Assembly: GCA_963836265.1 (NCBI GenBank)
Contig: CAWIIO010000006.1
Location: forward strand, 62,001 to 126,000
Source of the DNA: CAIWHR01 sp963836265
GTDB taxonomy: Bacteria; Pseudomonadota; Gammaproteobacteria; Burkholderiales; Casimicrobiaceae
Length of the DNA: 64,000 bases
Direction: 5' to 3'
Shown: positions 62,833 through 64,000 of the stretch, in pieces
Layout: each line of letters opens with the position of its first letter
Position numbering within the stretch: the stretch's first letter is position 1
Translations under genes and position numbers: made by a program
The notes under the pieces: generated by a model
What the model was told of the DNA's origin: nothing
Seen by the model: the letters and a program-made list of their open reading frames with translations, nothing else
Database searches by the model: none

Positions 62833-63819
62833 ATGCGCGTGGGGTTTGCCGGTACGCCGGCGTTCGCCGCGACCGTGCTCGCCGCCGTTGCCGACGCCGG
62901 TTTTACGGTTCCGCTGGTGCTGACCCGGGCGGACCGGCCGAAGGGCCGCGGGTTGAGGCCCGGTCGCTCGCCCGTCAAGGCGCTCGCCCTGGAACAGGGT
63001 CTCGCGGTGTTGCAGCCCCCCTCGCTCAAGGCCGACGCCGATCGCCGCGCAGCGCTCGCGGTTCCCGTCGACGTCCTCGTGGTCGCCGCCTACGGCCTGC
63101 TCCTCCCGCCGGCGGTGCTGGCCTGGCCGCGGCACGGCTGCCTCAACCTCCACGCGTCGATCCTGCCTCGCTGGCGCGGCGCCGCGCCGATCGAGCGCGC
63201 GCTGCTTGCGGGCGACGTTGCGACCGGGATCACGATCATGCAAATGGACGCGGGGCTCGACACGGGTCCGATCGTCGACGTCGTTCCGATGCCGGTAGCG
63301 CCGCGAGAGACGGCGGCCACGCTCGCTGCGAAGCTGGCAGCCGCCGGGGCCACTGCGATGGTCGCCGCGTTGCGTCGTCTCGAGCGCGACGGCGTGCTCG
63401 CCTCGACGCCGCAACCGCGGGAGGGCGCCTGCTACGCGCCGAAGATCGAGAAGACCGAAGCGGCGATCGACTGGCGCGCGAACGCCGGTGCGATCGATCG
63501 GCAAGTGCGGGCGTTCGACCCCATTCCGGGCGCAAGCACCGTGCTTGCGGGCGAAACCGTCAAGGTGTGGAAGGCGGCGCCGTGGGTCCTCCCGATGCCG
63601 GCGGCCGCGCCGGGGACGGTGGTCGCAGCCGATCGCAGGGCAATCGTCGTGGCCTGCGGCGAGGGCACGTTACGAATCGAAGAAGTGCAGCCTGCCGGGG
63701 GTCGGCGAATGAGCGTCACCGCCTTTGTCGCTGGCCGCAAGATCGTGCCGGGCGCCCGTTTCGGCGGCGTGGCGGGGCAGGCTGTGACGGCTGGCGGCAC
63801 CGGACGGCGCAACCTTTGA
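62833..63819 (+). CDS. fmt: Methionyl-tRNA formyltransferase
   Basis: Formylates initiator Met-tRNA with 10-formyl-THF. It has 328 residues. The folate/catalytic site has Asn105, His107 and SILPRWRG (109-116), with Asp143 in MDAGLDTG; the C-terminal OB-like domain is complete. In operon with def. Confidence 0.98.
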   Translation: MRVGFAGTPAFAATVLAAVADAGFTVPLVLTRADRPKGRGLRPGRSPVKALALEQGLAVLQPPSLKADADRRAALAVPVDVLVVAAYGLLLPPAVLAWPRHGCLNLHASILPRWRGAAPIERALLAGDVATGITIMQMDAGLDTGPIVDVVPMPVAPRETAATLAAKLAAAGATAMVAALRRLERDGVLASTPQPREGACYAPKIEKTEAAIDWRANAGAIDRQVRAFDPIPGASTVLAGETVKVWKAAPWVLPMPAAAPGTVVAADRRAIVVACGEGTLRIEEVQPAGGRRMSVTAFVAGRKIVPGARFGGVAGQAVTAGGTGRRNL

Positions 63820-63833
63820 ACTCGTCGGCGCAG

Positions 63834-64000
63834 ATGTCGAGCGTCAATCCGCTTGCCGGAAGCGGCCCCGCCGCGTTGTTCAACCTGCGCTTGTCGACCG
63901 AAGAGCGCGTTGCGCGCCTTCGCGCCCTGGCGGTCTGACGTTCCTCGACCCCCGCGTGCAGGAAGCCCAGCGCCAGGCCGCGGTTGCCGTCCGCCATGTG
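63834..64000 (+). other. Possible beginning of another gene, broken by a frameshift at about 63930
   Basis: From ATG 63834 one frame reads MSSVNPLAGSGPAALFNLRL and on to RLRALAV, then TGA at 63936. The next frame at that point continues as GLTFLDPRVQEAQRQAAV to the window end, which joins smoothly with the first. A one-base indel between about 63925 and 63935 would make one longer gene. I do not recognise the product, and the window ends too soon to judge. Confidence 0.25.

Noticed and set aside
1..64000. tRNA, rRNA, tmRNA, CRISPR array or prophage
   Set aside because: Gaps were read on both strands; no TTCGA-type tRNA arms, spaced direct repeats or phage genes were seen.

Overview
The window is 64 kb of high-GC chromosome around the replication origin of a betaproteobacterium. 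The gene order supports this: rpmH-rnpA-yidD-yidC-mnmE on one side of dnaA-dnaN-gyrB on the other, with mnmG-rsmG-parA-parB, two parS-like sites and the nine-gene atpIBEFHAGDC operon nearby. The gshB / EIIA-Man / HPr / Enzyme I string at the left edge is also common in that class. The genus cannot be assigned from sequence reading alone. No tRNA, rRNA, CRISPR array, prophage or complete insertion sequence was seen.

Layout, left to right. 1-5.4 kb: a regulatory-type PTS (partial ptsI, ptsH, an EIIA-Man gene) behind gshB, an N-methyl amino acid oxidase, a frameshifted small gene and a DapA-family aldolase/dehydratase. 5.5-9 kb: glmS and glmU. 9.1-12.7 kb: an orphan ParA ATPase overlapping a small unknown gene, then a kinase translationally coupled to an altered enolase paralogue. 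12.7-17.2 kb: a three-gene glycan set (GT83 transferase, AsnB-type amidotransferase, GT2 transferase). 17.3-24.3 kb: glpD with a coupled HAD phosphatase, an M20 amidohydrolase, and a DUF3141 / MaoC-Pta operon whose DUF3141 gene is in two pieces. 24.5-31.8 kb: the ATP synthase operon with a good promoter. 31.8-34 kb: a ThiS/MoaD-like protein with a BNR-repeat protein, and a peroxiredoxin. 34.3-39.1 kb: parB, parA, rsmG, mnmG and parS. 39.4-47.3 kb: pckA, a methyltransferase, an AbrB-type membrane protein, mnmE, yidC, yidD, rnpA, rpmH. 47.6-52.9 kb: dnaA, candidate oriC, dnaN, gyrB. 53-56.8 kb: a secreted subtilase with two C-terminal repeats and an ALDH7-type dehydrogenase. 56.8-63.9 kb: topB, dprA, a LysM protein, def, fmt.

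How the genes work together. The core is replication initiation (dnaA, dnaN, gyrB), origin segregation (parA, parB, parS), membrane-protein insertion (yidC, yidD), tRNA and rRNA modification (mnmE with mnmG, rsmG) and ATP synthesis. Cell-wall precursor supply (glmS, glmU) and N-terminal formyl-Met handling (def, fmt) sit at the two flanks.

The most unusual items are: the kinase plus enolase-like pair, in which the enolase active-site His is Ala and one Glu is Asp; a 269-bp non-autonomous element with 30-bp terminal inverted repeats and two internal long hairpins, flanked by CTAG at a stop codon, with a second remnant copy 21 kb away also at a stop-codon CTAG; an rnpA with no ATG/GTG/TTG start in its expected position; and the split DUF3141 gene. 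Two apparent single-base frameshifts (about 4326 and about 63930) may be real lesions or assembly errors.
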